Of a stretch of 55,139 nt of DNA, positions 35,982-46,547 are shown in pieces. The first letter of the stretch is position 1. Every line of letters starts with the position of its first letter. The stretch comes from Alphaproteobacteria bacterium (lineage in GTDB: Bacteria; Pseudomonadota; Alphaproteobacteria; Micropepsales; Micropepsaceae): positions 1-55,139 of the forward strand of contig JAICHV010000023.1 in the NCBI GenBank assembly GCA_025924715.1. Direction: 5' to 3'. A program made the position numbers and the translations under genes. The notes under the pieces were generated by a model that was not told the origin of the DNA, made no database searches, and saw nothing but the letters and a program-made list of their open reading frames with translations.

Positions 35982-36866
35982 ATGACTGTCGAAACCGCCG
36001 CGCCCGCGCCGCGCGTCCCCGAACGGCTACGCAGCCTGTTGGGACTGACCCCGTCCGGGCCTCATTATTTCTTCTACCGTCACAAGACCTGGGTGCGGAT
36101 CGCCCATTGGCTTAACGCCCTGTGCCTGGCGATCCTGCTGATGAGCGGGTTGGGCATCTTCAATGCCCATCCGGCGCTCTATTGGGGCAACGGCTCCAAT
36201 TTCGACCATCCGATCTTGTCCTTCACCGCCACCACCGACGATACCGGCGCGGTCACCAAGGGCTGGACTTGGCTGTTCGAAAAGCCGCACGACACCACCG
36301 GGCTGTTCGGGGCCTCGCGCCAGGACGGCACCCTGACGGCGCGCGGCTTTCCCGATTGGGCAACCCTGCCCGGCCCGCAATGGCTGGCGATGGCGCGGCA
36401 ATGGCATTTCGCCTTTGCCTGGATATTGGCGATCAATGGCGTGCTGTTTCTGCTTTATGCCGTTTGGAGCGGCCATGCGCGGCGCGATCTTGCCCCCACG
36501 GGACGCGACATCAGCCATCTGCCCCGGGAAATATGGGACCATGTCCGCCTCAAATTTCCCCATGGCGAGACGGCACGCCGCTACAACGGTCTGCAGAAAC
36601 TCGCCTATTGCTTTGTGTTATTCATCCTGGGGCCGCTGATCGTGGCCACCGGCCTGACGATGTCGCCTACCATGGACGCAGCCTTTCCGATCCTGCCCTG
36701 GATTTTCGGCGGACGGCAAAGCGCCCGCACGATTCACTTCTTCTGCGCCTTTTCCTTTCTCGGATTCTTCCTGGTCCATATCGCCATGGTCGTGCTGTCG
36801 GGCACCTGGAACAATCTGAGGTCCATGGTCACCGGCTGGTACGCCATCAAAAAAGGTGACCTATGA
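35982..36866 (+). CDS. Cytochrome b (Ni/Fe-hydrogenase b-type / cytochrome b561 domain)
   Basis: The 294-residue inner-membrane protein has four main segments carrying histidines suited to two b haems: RIAHWLNALCLAILL, WHFAFAWILAINGVLFLLY, LAYCFVLFILGPLIVATG and TIHFFCAFSFLGFFLVHIAMVV. It should exchange electrons between the quinone pool and a periplasmic partner. The 4-bp overlap with the following molybdoenzyme gene makes that its partner. ATG 35982 is preferred; TTG 35967 is an alternative five codons upstream. It is not of the MsrQ type usually paired with MsrP. Confidence 0.85.
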   Translation: MTVETAAPAPRVPERLRSLLGLTPSGPHYFFYRHKTWVRIAHWLNALCLAILLMSGLGIFNAHPALYWGNGSNFDHPILSFTATTDDTGAVTKGWTWLFEKPHDTTGLFGASRQDGTLTARGFPDWATLPGPQWLAMARQWHFAFAWILAINGVLFLLYAVWSGHARRDLAPTGRDISHLPREIWDHVRLKFPHGETARRYNGLQKLAYCFVLFILGPLIVATGLTMSPTMDAAFPILPWIFGGRQSARTIHFFCAFSFLGFFLVHIAMVVLSGTWNNLRSMVTGWYAIKKGDL

Positions 36867-37630
36867 CGGACCGCCGCAATTTCCTTAGGCGCGCCCTAGC
36901 CGGATCGTCGACGCTGCTGCTCAGCGGCTGTTACGATCTTTCGCAAAAGCCCTGGTTCACCGGGCTGCTGGGCCAAGTGGAGCACCTCACCCAAGCGGCC
37001 CAACATGTTTTCGCCGGCCCGCACGCTCTGGCGCCAGAATATAGCAAGCAGGATATAGCCCCGGTGTTTCGCGCCAATGGCACGCTGGATCCGGGCACCG
37101 CCGATTATGCGGCGCATGTCGCAAGCCAATTTCGCAATTGGCGGATCACGGTCGGCGGGTTGGTGAGCCATCCCTTGTCGCTGTCGATGGACGCCATTCG
37201 CAAAATGCCGGCCCGTACCCAGATCACCCGGCATGACTGCGTGGAGGGCTGGAGCTGCATCGGCGAATGGACCGGAGCGCCCCTGGCCCCGGTGCTGGCG
37301 GCGGCGGAACCGAAACCGAACGCGCGCTATGTGATATTTTACTGTGCCGACCCCATGACCGCCGAAGGCGATCCCGAACATTATTATTACGAAAGCCTGG
37401 ATTTGGCGGAGGCCATGCATCCGCAGACAATCCTGGCTTATCGTTTGAACAACCAAGACTTGCCGGTGGCGCATGGCGCGCCGGTACGCCTCAGGGCCGA
37501 GCGCCAATTGGGCTATAAGCAGCCGAAATATGTCCAGCGTATTGAACTGGTGGAGGATTTTTCGCGCATCGGGGGCGGCAAGGGCGGCTATTGGGAAGAC
37601 CTTGGCTATACCTGGTATGGCGGCATCTGA
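36863..37630 (+). CDS. Sulfite-oxidase-family molybdopterin oxidoreductase, Tat-exported
   Basis: In the 255-residue protein, an RRNFLRR Tat signal (4-10) leads into LLLSGC, giving a possible lipobox L20-S-G-C23, so it may be a Tat-exported lipoprotein. The SUOX molybdopterin domain covers about 90-250. The molybdenum-ligating cysteine is C126 in HDCVEGWSC, followed by WTGAPLAPVL and the AYRLNNQDLPVAHGAPVRL segment. Relatives include YedY/MsrP and catalytic subunits of unknown specificity. It is coupled by a 4-bp overlap to its membrane cytochrome. Substrate unknown. Confidence 0.86.
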   Translation: MTDRRNFLRRALAGSSTLLLSGCYDLSQKPWFTGLLGQVEHLTQAAQHVFAGPHALAPEYSKQDIAPVFRANGTLDPGTADYAAHVASQFRNWRITVGGLVSHPLSLSMDAIRKMPARTQITRHDCVEGWSCIGEWTGAPLAPVLAAAEPKPNARYVIFYCADPMTAEGDPEHYYYESLDLAEAMHPQTILAYRLNNQDLPVAHGAPVRLRAERQLGYKQPKYVQRIELVEDFSRIGGGKGGYWEDLGYTWYGGI

Positions 37631-37635
37631 CAGTC

Positions 37636-37650
37636 GGTCGCAGAGCGACC
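37636..37650 (+). terminator. Short hairpin after the molybdoenzyme gene
   Basis: GGTCGC (37636-37641), loop AGA, GCGACC (37645-37650), starting 5 bases after the stop. The stem is short and no T-tract follows, so termination is only possible. Confidence 0.35.
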
Positions 37651-37752
37651 CCTTGGCGAACCGGGCACGAATCCCAATATGATGAGTTAATACTTACTGG
37701 CCCTATGGCCCGCGTAAACGTTTTCTCATTTCAAATCCGGTATTTGTCGGGC

Positions 37753-38478
37753 ATGACATCGCGAATCACAGTCCTTGCGGCACTTGCCGTCACCCTGGCG
37801 GTCGGCGCCTGCACCACCCAAAGTCCCGAGGCTTTGGCTCAGAACGATCCGTTCGAGCCGATGAACCGGTCGGTGTTCGAATTCGACGTCAAGCTGGACC
37901 ACACCGTCGCCACCCCGGTAGCCAAATTCTATCGCAGCGCTGTCCCAGCGCCCGCGCGCGAAGGAATCCACAACGCGCTCGACAATCTTCGTTCGCCGGT
38001 GGTGCTGGTCAATGACGTGCTGCAGGGCGATGGTTCGGACGCGGGCGGCACCTTCGGCCGTTTTATGATCAATTCGACCGTCGGCCTGGCCGGCTTGATC
38101 GATGTGGCGTCCAAGATGGGCCTTCCCGGTCACCCCAACGACTTCGGCATCACGCTGGGCAAATGGGGCGCGCAGGAAGGCTCTTACTTAGTGCTGCCTT
38201 TCGCCGGACCCAAGCCGCCGCGCGATCTGGTCGGCGATATTGCCGATGTCGGCTTCGATCCCCTGACCTATATCACCTGGAACGACTCCACGCTGTACAT
38301 GATCGTGCGCACCGGGCTTGGCGTGCTGGACAGCCGCGCCGCCAATATCGACGCCGTCGCGGCGATCGAACGTTCCTCGATCGATTTCTACGCCACCACC
38401 CGCAGCCTCTATCGTCAGAACCGCGCCGCCCAGATCAATGGCGGCAAGCCGCAGGATCAGGATCTGCCGAATTTCTGA
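37753..38478 (+). CDS. mlaA: Outer-membrane lipid-asymmetry lipoprotein MlaA (VacJ)
   Basis: The 241-residue lipoprotein has lipobox V17-G-A-C20. The MlaA motifs are NDPFEPMNRSVFEFD, LDNLRSPVVLVNDVLQGD, FGRFMINSTVGLAGLIDVA and the EGSYLVLPFAGPKPPRD turn. MlaA removes phospholipids from the outer leaflet and passes them to MlaC. ATG 37753 is chosen because the lipoprotein signal starts there. The rest of the Mla system is not in this window. Confidence 0.93.
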   Translation: MTSRITVLAALAVTLAVGACTTQSPEALAQNDPFEPMNRSVFEFDVKLDHTVATPVAKFYRSAVPAPAREGIHNALDNLRSPVVLVNDVLQGDGSDAGGTFGRFMINSTVGLAGLIDVASKMGLPGHPNDFGITLGKWGAQEGSYLVLPFAGPKPPRDLVGDIADVGFDPLTYITWNDSTLYMIVRTGLGVLDSRAANIDAVAAIERSSIDFYATTRSLYRQNRAAQINGGKPQDQDLPNF

Positions 38479-38545
38479 TTTGGCGCTGCGCAATGGCGGG
38501 CGGCTTAGCCCTGCGAGCTTCTTTTCACCGAACAAATTGGCGCGG

Positions 38546-41500
38546 CTATTCCGCCGGAAGCGGAGCGGCGGCGCCCGGACGGCGGCGCATGCCGTGATAG
38601 GCGCGGTTCCACATCGCGCCTGACCATTTGCCGAAGCGGTCCATGTAGATGAAGACAACCGGCGTGGTGTAGAGGGTCAGGACCTGGCTGAGCAGCAACC
38701 CGCCGACAATGGAAATGCCCAGCGGCTGGCGCAATTCGGATCCTTCACCCAGGCCAATGGCCAGCGGCAAAGCGCCCAGAATAGCACCGGCCGTGGTCAT
38801 CATGATGGGGCGGAAGCGCATCAGCGCCGCTTTGTAGACGGCGTCATGGGCCGACAGGTTCTCGCGCCGCTGCACCTCCAGCGCGAAGTCGATCAGGATG
38901 ATGCCGTTCTTTTTCACCACGCCGACCAGCAGGATCACACCGATAAAGGCGATCATGCTGAAATCGGTATTGAAGATCCGAAGCGCCAGCAACGCGCCCA
39001 CGCCGGCGGACGGCAGGGTGGAGAGAATGGTGAGGGGATGGACATAGCTTTCATACAGCATGCCCAGCACGATGTAGATGGTGGCGACCGCCGCCAGGAA
39101 CAGGATGGGCAGGTTGTTCAGCGAGTTGCGCGCCAATTGCAACGAGCCGGCCGCTTCGCCATGGATCGAGATCGGCACCGCGATATTCGCCATGGTGCGG
39201 TTGATGGCTTTCAGGGCCTCATCCTGGGTGACACCTTCCGGCAGGCTGAAGGAGAAGGTCGTGGCGACGAAGGGGCCCTGGTGATTGACCGAGAGCGCTG
39301 TGGTGCCCGGGGCATAGCTGGCGAAGGCTGCCAGCGGCACCATGGTCTCAACCCGCGTCGAGACCGCGGACGCGGTCGAGCCGCCGCCCTTGCCGGTGCT
39401 GGTGATCGCATTGGAAGCCTGATTGCGGACCGCCTCCAACGCCGCGGCCGCGGCATCCGAGGCACCGCCCGGGGCTGCACCGGGAGCACCGGCGGCAGGA
39501 GCGGCAATAGCGGCGGTGGGCGCTGCCGTTGCCTGGGTCGCCGAGATATTGCCGAAGGTGGAAACATAGATATCGCGCAGCGTGTCCGGATTCTGCCAGA
39601 AGCTGGGCGCGACCTCCATCACCACATGATACTGGTTCTTGTCCTTGTAGATGGTCGAGACCTGACGTTGACCGAAGGCGCTATTGAGCGTGGTATCGAC
39701 TTGCGAAACCGTGATGCCCAGCCGGGAGGCGGCGTCGCGGTCGATCTTCAGATCCATCTCCAGCCCGTTCTGCTGGCGATCGGAATTGACGTCCTCAAGT
39801 TCGGGCACTTTTTCCAGGGCGGCAGTGATGCGCGGCACCCAGGTGTTGAGATCGTCGAGCGAATCCGCTTGTAGTGTATATTGCTGGCTGCCATTGCCCT
39901 GCCGGCCGCCGGCGCGCACACCGGTGCTGCTTTGCGACTGCAGGAAGGCGCGGGCGCCCGCAATATTGGCCAGTTGGGGCCGCAGCCGCTCGATCACGTC
40001 CTGGGTGCTCACATAGCCGCGCTGCGCCAAGGGCTTGAGCGTGACGTAAGCGCTACCGGAACTGGCGCCACCGCCCCGGCCGCCGCCGCCGATCGAGCCG
40101 GCCACTTCGGCCACCGCCGGATCGGCCTGGACGATCTTCATGAACTCCAGGAATTTCTTGCTCATCAACTGATAGGAGATCGTCTGGTCGCCGGTAATGC
40201 CGGCCTGGATGCGCCCCTCATCGGTTTCCGGGAAGAAGCCCTTGGGAATGACGTAATACAAATATCCCGTCAGAATGAGCGCCACCAAAAGCGACAGCAT
40301 GACGGTCTTGCGGTTGTCCAGGGACCAGAGCAGCGTACGGTCATAAAAGCGCTGGCTTCTTTCAAACACATTGCGCGACACGGCCATCAGGCGGTTTTCG
40401 TCCTCGGCGGCCGCGAAGCTGAGATAGGCGCACATCATGGGCGTGACTGTCAGCGACACCACCAGCGAGGTCATGATCGCGATGGTCAGGGTCATGGCGA
40501 ATTCGTGGAACAGCTTGCCCAGGATTCCGCCCAAGAGCAGGATGGGAAGGAACACCGCCACCAGCGATATGCTCATGCTGAGCACCGTGAAGGAGACTTC
40601 CTGGGCGCCCTTGAGCGCCGCATCCAGCCGCTTTTCCCCATTCTCCATATGGCGGGTGACGTTTTCCAGCACCACGATGGTGTTGTCGACGACAAAGCCG
40701 GTGGAAATGATCAGGGCCATTAGCGAGAAATTGTCCAGGCTATAGCCCAGCAGATACATCCCGCCGAAGGTGCCCATCAGCGATAGCGGCACCGAAACCG
40801 CCGGCACCAGGGTGGCCCGCAGATTGCGCAGGAACAGGAACACCACCAGCACCACCAGGATGGTGGAGAGGATCAAGGTTTCCTCGACATCGCGCACCGA
40901 GTTACGAATCGAGGTGGTGGTGTCCTGGATCATCTCCAGATTGATCGCGTCCGGCAGATCATGCTGCAGCGCCGGGATCAAGGCTTTGATGTTGTCCACA
41001 ACCTGGATGACATTGGCGCCTGGCTGCTGGGTGACCGTGACCAGCACCGCGGGCAACCCGTTGGCCATACCCATATTGCGGATATTTTCCTGACCATCCG
41101 CCACATCGGCAACATCGGAAAGCCGGATCGCGGCGCCTTTACGATAAGCGACGATCAGATTCTTGTAGTCGGACGCCTCCTTGGCGTTGTCGTTGGAATA
41201 GAGCTGATAGCGCTCCGGTCCCTGCTCGATCACGCCTTTGGGCGTATTGGCGCCGGCGTTGGCGGAGGAAATTGCGCTGGCCACGTCCTGAAGCGAGATA
41301 CCATATTTGAACAAGGCGCGGGGATTGACCTCGACCCGCACCGCCGGAAGCGCTGCGCCGGCCAGCGTAACGTCCCCAACCCCAGGCACCTGGGACAATT
41401 TCTGCTGCAGGATATTGGAGGCGTCATCGTAGATCTGACCGGGCGTCCGCGTCTTGGACGTGAGCGCCATGATCATGATGGGGGCGTTGTTGGGATTGTA

Positions 41501-41887
41501 TTTATTGTAGCTGGGATTGGACCGCAGCGCTGCCGGCAAGTCGGCGCGGGCGGCGCTGATCGCCGCCTGCACGTCACGGGCAGCGCCGTCGATGTCGCGG
41601 TCGATGTCGAATTGCAGCACGATATTGGCCGAGCCCGAATTGCTGCGCGAGGTCATGTCGGTGACGCCGGCAATGGCGCCGAGATGGCGCTCCAGCGGCG
41701 TCGCCACGGTGTTGGACATCACTTCCGGGCTCGCCCCGGTCATGCTGGCATTGACCGAAATGGTGGGGACGTCGATGTTGGGTAGCGGCGCCACCGGCAG
41801 CAGGAAATAAGCCCCCAAGCCTGCCAGCGCCAGCCCGATCGCCAGAAGCGTGGTAGCGATAGGGCGGCGGATGAAGATGGAGACCAT
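38546..41887 (-). CDS. RND efflux permease, MdtC-like subunit
   Basis: The 1113-residue RND permease starts MVSIFIRRPIATTLLAIGLALAG. Segment 4 reads GFVVDNTIVVLEN: D401 is kept but the second relay aspartate is N402. The later relay lysine is present in GVVKKNGIILIDFALE. There is an unusual Ala/Gly/Pro-rich insertion in the second periplasmic loop, about residues 780-830. It follows the MdtB-like gene by 12 bp, and by family analogy the two form a mixed trimer. Substrate unknown; in enterobacteria MdtBC exports bile salts, novobiocin and siderophores. Confidence 0.88.
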   Translation of the reverse strand: MVSIFIRRPIATTLLAIGLALAGLGAYFLLPVAPLPNIDVPTISVNASMTGASPEVMSNTVATPLERHLGAIAGVTDMTSRSNSGSANIVLQFDIDRDIDGAARDVQAAISAARADLPAALRSNPSYNKYNPNNAPIMIMALTSKTRTPGQIYDDASNILQQKLSQVPGVGDVTLAGAALPAVRVEVNPRALFKYGISLQDVASAISSANAGANTPKGVIEQGPERYQLYSNDNAKEASDYKNLIVAYRKGAAIRLSDVADVADGQENIRNMGMANGLPAVLVTVTQQPGANVIQVVDNIKALIPALQHDLPDAINLEMIQDTTTSIRNSVRDVEETLILSTILVVLVVFLFLRNLRATLVPAVSVPLSLMGTFGGMYLLGYSLDNFSLMALIISTGFVVDNTIVVLENVTRHMENGEKRLDAALKGAQEVSFTVLSMSISLVAVFLPILLLGGILGKLFHEFAMTLTIAIMTSLVVSLTVTPMMCAYLSFAAAEDENRLMAVSRNVFERSQRFYDRTLLWSLDNRKTVMLSLLVALILTGYLYYVIPKGFFPETDEGRIQAGITGDQTISYQLMSKKFLEFMKIVQADPAVAEVAGSIGGGGRGGGASSGSAYVTLKPLAQRGYVSTQDVIERLRPQLANIAGARAFLQSQSSTGVRAGGRQGNGSQQYTLQADSLDDLNTWVPRITAALEKVPELEDVNSDRQQNGLEMDLKIDRDAASRLGITVSQVDTTLNSAFGQRQVSTIYKDKNQYHVVMEVAPSFWQNPDTLRDIYVSTFGNISATQATAAPTAAIAAPAAGAPGAAPGGASDAAAAALEAVRNQASNAITSTGKGGGSTASAVSTRVETMVPLAAFASYAPGTTALSVNHQGPFVATTFSFSLPEGVTQDEALKAINRTMANIAVPISIHGEAAGSLQLARNSLNNLPILFLAAVATIYIVLGMLYESYVHPLTILSTLPSAGVGALLALRIFNTDFSMIAFIGVILLVGVVKKNGIILIDFALEVQRRENLSAHDAVYKAALMRFRPIMMTTAGAILGALPLAIGLGEGSELRQPLGISIVGGLLLSQVLTLYTTPVVFIYMDRFGKWSGAMWNRAYHGMRRRPGAAAPLPAE

Positions 41888-41899
41888 CGCGACCTCGCC

Positions 41900-44800
41900 C
41901 TATTCCGCCGGTGCCGGGTGCATCGCGCGCCGCGCCCGCCATTCGCGCAGGTTGCGGCCCCAGCGGTCGAAATAGATATAGATCACCGGGGTGGTGAACA
42001 GGGTCAGGAGCTGGCTGACCAGCAAGCCGCCGACAATGGCGATGCCCAGCGGATGGCGCAGTTCCGAGCCCATGCCCGTGCTGAAGGTCAGCGGCAAGGC
42101 GCCGAACAGGGCGGCCACCGTGGTCATCAGAATCGGGCGGAAACGCAGCAGCGCTGCTTGATGGATCGCCTGGGTGGGGGACTTGTCCTCATTGCGTTCG
42201 GCTTCCAGGGCGAAGTCGATCATCATGATGGCGTTCTTCTGCACGATGCCGATCAACAGAATAATGCCGATGATGGAGACGATGTTGAGGTCATGGCCCG
42301 TGACGATCAGGGCCAGCAGCGCACCCACACCGGCGGACGGCAGCGTGGAAAGGATCGTCACCGGATGGATGAAGCTTTCGTACAAAACCCCCAGCACGAT
42401 ATAGACCGTGATCAGTGCGGCCAGGATCAGCAAGACCTCATTGCCCAGCGCCGACTGGAAGGCCACGGCCGAGCCTTCGAATTGCGAGCTCACGCCCGGC
42501 GGCATGCCGAGTTTGTTCTCCGCGTCCTGCACCGCGTTCACCGCGGTCCCCAAGGCATAGCCGGGGGCGACGTCGAAGGAGATGGTTGCCGAGGGGAACT
42601 GGCCCAGATGATTGATCTGCAGAGGTTCGACGCGTTTTTCGACGCTGGCCACGGCCGACAACGGCACTTGGCCGCCGCCTGAAGCGGGCAGGTACATGTC
42701 GTTGAGCGATGCAATGTCGTTTTGCATCGAGGGATTGGCTTCCAGAATCACCCGCTTCTGGTTGGAGTCGGTGAAAATCGTCGAGACGATGCGCTGGCCG
42801 AAGGCATCGTAAAGCGCGTTGTCGATGGTTGCCGTGCTGAGACCGAAGCGCGAGGCGGTATCCCGGTCGATCACGAGATAGGCGGCCAGACCGTTATCCA
42901 GATATTCGGTCGAGACATTGCGCAGCGCCGGATATTTCTGCAGTTCGGCGAGCAATTTTGGCAGGTAACTGTCCAGGGTCGCGCTCGACGCCGATTGGAG
43001 CTGGAATTGATATTCGGCCCGGCTGATCACCGAATCGATGGTGAGGTCCTGGACCGGCTGAAGATAAAAGGTCATGCCGGGCACGGCATGCGCGTCCTGC
43101 CGCAGCCGGGCCATGATGTCGCTGACACTGTCGCGCTCGCCCTTGTCCTTCAGATTGATCAGCATGCGGCCGCTGTTCAGCGTATTGTTGGTGCCGTCCA
43201 CCCCGATGAAGGAGGAAAGGCTGGCCACGTCCTTGTCCTGAAGGATCAGCCGCGCCAGCGCGCGTTGGCGCCGGGCCATCTCGTCGAACGAGACTGTGGG
43301 ACCGCTGCTGGTGACGGCCTGGATGAAGCCGGTGTCCTGCAGCGGGAAAAACCCCTTGGGAATGAAGGTGTAGAGCAGGACGGTGAGCACCAAAGTGCCC
43401 ACGGCCACCATCATGGTGAAAGGCTGATGCTCCAGCACCCAGACCAGCAGGCTGTCATAGCGGCCCATGAAGCGCTTGAAGGACTCCTCGCTGCGGCGCT
43501 GAAAAGCGTTCTGGTGTTTGGCTGTCGTGTCATGCGGCTTGAGCAGCTTGGCGCACAACATCGGCACCATGGTCAGCGACACCACCGCCGAGATCAGGAT
43601 GGTGATCGACAGGGTGATGGCGAATTCCCGGAACAACCGGCCCACCACTTCCTTCATGAACAATAGGGGGATCAGCACCGCGATGAGCGAAATGGTCAGC
43701 GACATGATGGTGAAGCCGATTTCGCCGGCGCCGCGCATCGCCGCCTCTTTTGGCGGCAGTCCCTGCTCGAGATAGCGGGTGATGTTTTCGATCATCACGA
43801 TGGCGTCGTCGACCACGAAGCCGGTGGAGATGATCAAGGCCATCAGCGACAAATTGTTGAGCGAAAAGCCCAGCAGATACATCACCGCGAAGGTGCCGGT
43901 GATGGAGAGCGGCACCGACAGGCTGGGAATGAAGGTCGCCGGGATATTGCGCAGGAAGACATAGAGTACCAGCACCACCAGCGCGATGGCCAGGACCAGT
44001 TCGAACTCCACATCCGAGACCGAGGCGCGGATGGTATTGGTGCGGTCGGTCAAGATGCGGATCGGATCGACCGAACCGGGCAGGCCGGCCTGGATCTGCG
44101 GCAGCACCGCCTTGATCTGGTCCACGACGTCGATGACATTGGCGTCGGGCTGGCGCTGCACATTGATCAGGATAGCGGGCTTGTCGTCGGCCCAGCTGGC
44201 CAGCTTGTTGTTCTCCGCCCCTTCGGTGACGGTCGCCACATCCGACAGATGCACCGGCGCGCCGTTCTTATAAGTGAGAATGATATTGGCGTATTCCTGG
44301 GCGCTTTGGAGCTGATCGTTGGCATTGATGGTGTAGGACTGGGTCAAGCCGTCGAAACTGCCTTTGGCGGCGTTGGAATTGTTGTTGTTGATGGTAGAGC
44401 GCAGATCGTCCAGGTTCAGGCCATAGGCCGCCAATTGCTGCAGATTGGCCTGAACGCGGACCGCGGGCTTCTGTCCGCCGGCGATGCTGACCAGGCCGAC
44501 GCCTTTGAACTGGGAAATCTTCTGCGCGATGCGGCTGTCGGCGATGCTCTCGACCGTGGTGATCGGCAGGCTGGAGGATGACACCGCCAGGGTGATCACC
44601 GGCGCGTCGGCGGGATTGACCTTGGCATAGATCGGGGGCGTGGGCAGGTTCGGCAACAAGGTGCCGCCCTGGTTGATCGCGGCCTGCACTTCTTGTTCGG
44701 CCACGTCCAGGCTCAGCTCGAGATTGAACTGGAGCGTGATGATGGAGGAGCCGGCCGATGAGACCGAAGACATTTCCTTCAGGCCCGGCATCTGGCCGAA

Positions 44801-45010
44801 TTGCCGCTCCAGGATGCCGGTGACGGCCGTGGTCATCACCTGGGGGCTGGCGCCGGGATAGAAGCTCTGCACCTGGATGGTGGGATAATCCACCTCCGGC
44901 AGGGCCGACAGCGGCAACTGCATAAAGCCGATGACGCCGGCGATCAGGATGGCGATCATCAAAAGCGATGTCGCCACCGGCCTAAGAATAAAGGGCGCGG
45001 AAAGATTCAT
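41900..45010 (-). CDS. RND efflux permease, MdtB-like subunit
   Basis: The 1036-residue protein starts at ATG 45010, [20 protein letters not shown]. Both relay aspartates are present (D401-D402 in [13 protein letters not shown]), as is the lysine in [16 protein letters not shown]. It is 19 bp downstream of the adaptor gene and 12 bp upstream of the MdtC-like gene. Longer upstream reading of this frame overlaps the adaptor's C-terminal coding part and is not used. It is probably the proton-driven partner of the pair. Confidence 0.9.
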   Translation of the reverse strand: MNLSAPFILRPVATSLLMIAILIAGVIGFMQLPLSALPEVDYPTIQVQSFYPGASPQVMTTAVTGILERQFGQMPGLKEMSSVSSAGSSIITLQFNLELSLDVAEQEVQAAINQGGTLLPNLPTPPIYAKVNPADAPVITLAVSSSSLPITTVESIADSRIAQKISQFKGVGLVSIAGGQKPAVRVQANLQQLAAYGLNLDDLRSTINNNNSNAAKGSFDGLTQSYTINANDQLQSAQEYANIILTYKNGAPVHLSDVATVTEGAENNKLASWADDKPAILINVQRQPDANVIDVVDQIKAVLPQIQAGLPGSVDPIRILTDRTNTIRASVSDVEFELVLAIALVVLVLYVFLRNIPATFIPSLSVPLSITGTFAVMYLLGFSLNNLSLMALIISTGFVVDDAIVMIENITRYLEQGLPPKEAAMRGAGEIGFTIMSLTISLIAVLIPLLFMKEVVGRLFREFAITLSITILISAVVSLTMVPMLCAKLLKPHDTTAKHQNAFQRRSEESFKRFMGRYDSLLVWVLEHQPFTMMVAVGTLVLTVLLYTFIPKGFFPLQDTGFIQAVTSSGPTVSFDEMARRQRALARLILQDKDVASLSSFIGVDGTNNTLNSGRMLINLKDKGERDSVSDIMARLRQDAHAVPGMTFYLQPVQDLTIDSVISRAEYQFQLQSASSATLDSYLPKLLAELQKYPALRNVSTEYLDNGLAAYLVIDRDTASRFGLSTATIDNALYDAFGQRIVSTIFTDSNQKRVILEANPSMQNDIASLNDMYLPASGGGQVPLSAVASVEKRVEPLQINHLGQFPSATISFDVAPGYALGTAVNAVQDAENKLGMPPGVSSQFEGSAVAFQSALGNEVLLILAALITVYIVLGVLYESFIHPVTILSTLPSAGVGALLALIVTGHDLNIVSIIGIILLIGIVQKNAIMMIDFALEAERNEDKSPTQAIHQAALLRFRPILMTTVAALFGALPLTFSTGMGSELRHPLGIAIVGGLLVSQLLTLFTTPVIYIYFDRWGRNLREWRARRAMHPAPAE

Positions 45011-45029
45011 TGCTAAATGCCGCCGTTCG

Positions 45030-46547
45030 TTACCGGCCGCCGCCGAAGCCGCCGCCACCGCCACCGAAGCCGCCAAAGCCGCCGCCGCCGGGACCGCCGC
45101 GGCGACCGGAGGTGACCGCCTTGGAGCAATCGGAAGACAGCGAGCTGGCATTCTGGAACAGACAGCGGGTCGCGGTGCGCGCATCCTGGCCGGCGCAGAG
45201 CTTGGCGATATCGGCGCTGCAGGCCTTGGTGATCGCGGCCAGACGCGCGGCGCGCTGGGCCGAATTGCCGCCGCGGGCGCCGGCACCGGCCGGGGCCGGA
45301 GAGGGTTCGACGATGCGGCCGCCGGCCGGGATATTGACCTGCGCCCCGTCGCGCAAGCGGTCGGCACCATCCACCACCACCGTGTCACCGGGCTTCAGAC
45401 CGTCAAGGACCGCGACCTGATCGCCATCCTGAGTGCCCAACTTCACCTGGCGCTGCGAGACGGTCTTGTCGGGCGAAACCACGAAGACGAAACTGCCATC
45501 GGAACCGCGCTGCACCGCCGGCACCGGGATCACAACCTGATCGCGAATGGTGTCGACCAGCAGCCGGACATTGACGAACTGGTTGGGAAACAGCTTGCCG
45601 TCCTTGTTGTCGAACAGCGCACGCAGCTTCACGGTGCCGGTGGTGGTGTCGACGACATTGTCCACGGTGGCGAGCGTGCCGGTGGCGATGATATTGGACT
45701 GGGTGCGGTCGCGGGCATCGACCGCCAGCGTGGCGCCCGAACTGAGTCGTCCCATCACAGCGCTGACCTGATCTTCGGGAACGGTGAAGGTCACCGAGAT
45801 GGGCGACAATTTCGTCACCACCACGATTCCGTTGCTCTGGTTGGCCGAAACGATATTGCCGACATCGACCAGATGCAGACCGACGCGGCCGTCGATCGGC
45901 GAAACGATCCTGGTATAGCCCAGATTGATCGAAGCGGATTCCACATTGGCGCGGTCCGCGGCCACGACGCCGGTATCGGCATTCACCTTGGCCTGTTGGG
46001 CCGAGAGTTGCTGATTGGAAATGGCGTTCTGCGCCGCCAGCGCCTGATAGCGGGCGAGATCGACCTTGTCATTCGCCAGGGTGGCGCTGTCGCGGGCCAG
46101 TTGTCCCCGAGACTGGTCCAGCGCCGCCTGATAAGTGCGCGGATCGATCTGGGCCAGCACCTGCCCCTGCTTGACCATTTGGCCTTCGACGAAATTCAGG
46201 CTCACCAACAGCCCGCTCGCCTGCGGGCGCACCGTAGCGGTCGCGAGCGGCGTGACGGTGCCCAGACCGTTCAAGGTGATATTGATGGGCGCGATTTTGG
46301 CCTGGGTGACGCCCACAGATTGGATGTTGCCGCCACGGCCGCCCGGGCCGCCAAAGCCGCCGAAACGATTGGTCTGCGGGGCGGGATAGACCAGCCAGGC
46401 AATGCCGGCCACCACCAAAAGCGCAAGCGCGATCCAGGTCATGCGCGAAACGCGCGGATTGCGGCTGTTCCAGCTTCTGACCCCGTCCCAGGCTGAGCCT
46501 GAACCGGTCTGTTCACGAATGTCTTTGCGGCTGCTCTCGTAGTTCAT
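45030..46547 (-). CDS. RND adaptor (MdtA-like) with C-terminal cysteine-rich GLG1-type domain
   Basis: The 505-residue protein has a membrane anchor (about 36-54) and a Gly-rich stretch ([15 protein letters not shown]). The usual adaptor core follows: lipoyl halves around [20 protein letters not shown] and [16 protein letters not shown] [13 protein letters not shown], an alpha-hairpin and a beta-barrel up to about 400. After a Pro/Ala linker comes an extra domain with C443, C451, C462 and C474 ([22 protein letters not shown]), matching the cysteine-rich GLG1 repeat pattern. The final 22 residues are almost pure glycine and phenylalanine. Normal MdtA is about 415 residues and lacks this tail. 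First gene of the pump operon. Confidence 0.87.
   Translation of the reverse strand: MNYESSRKDIREQTGSGSAWDGVRSWNSRNPRVSRMTWIALALLVVAGIAWLVYPAPQTNRFGGFGGPGGRGGNIQSVGVTQAKIAPINITLNGLGTVTPLATATVRPQASGLLVSLNFVEGQMVKQGQVLAQIDPRTYQAALDQSRGQLARDSATLANDKVDLARYQALAAQNAISNQQLSAQQAKVNADTGVVAADRANVESASINLGYTRIVSPIDGRVGLHLVDVGNIVSANQSNGIVVVTKLSPISVTFTVPEDQVSAVMGRLSSGATLAVDARDRTQSNIIATGTLATVDNVVDTTTGTVKLRALFDNKDGKLFPNQFVNVRLLVDTIRDQVVIPVPAVQRGSDGSFVFVVSPDKTVSQRQVKLGTQDGDQVAVLDGLKPGDTVVVDGADRLRDGAQVNIPAGGRIVEPSPAPAGAGARGGNSAQRAARLAAITKACSADIAKLCAGQDARTATRCLFQNASSLSSDCSKAVTSGRRGGPGGGGFGGFGGGGGGFGGGR

Noticed and set aside
45011..45388. N-terminal extension of the MdtB-like frame by 126 codons
   Set aside because: It overlaps the adaptor's 3' coding part in another frame and places residues before the normal RND start; ATG 45010 matches the family.
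38546..46547. Naming the pump genes mdtA, mdtB and mdtC outright
   Set aside because: Gene order and sequence fit the Mdt type, but orthology and substrates cannot be shown without a phylogeny, so symbols were left empty.
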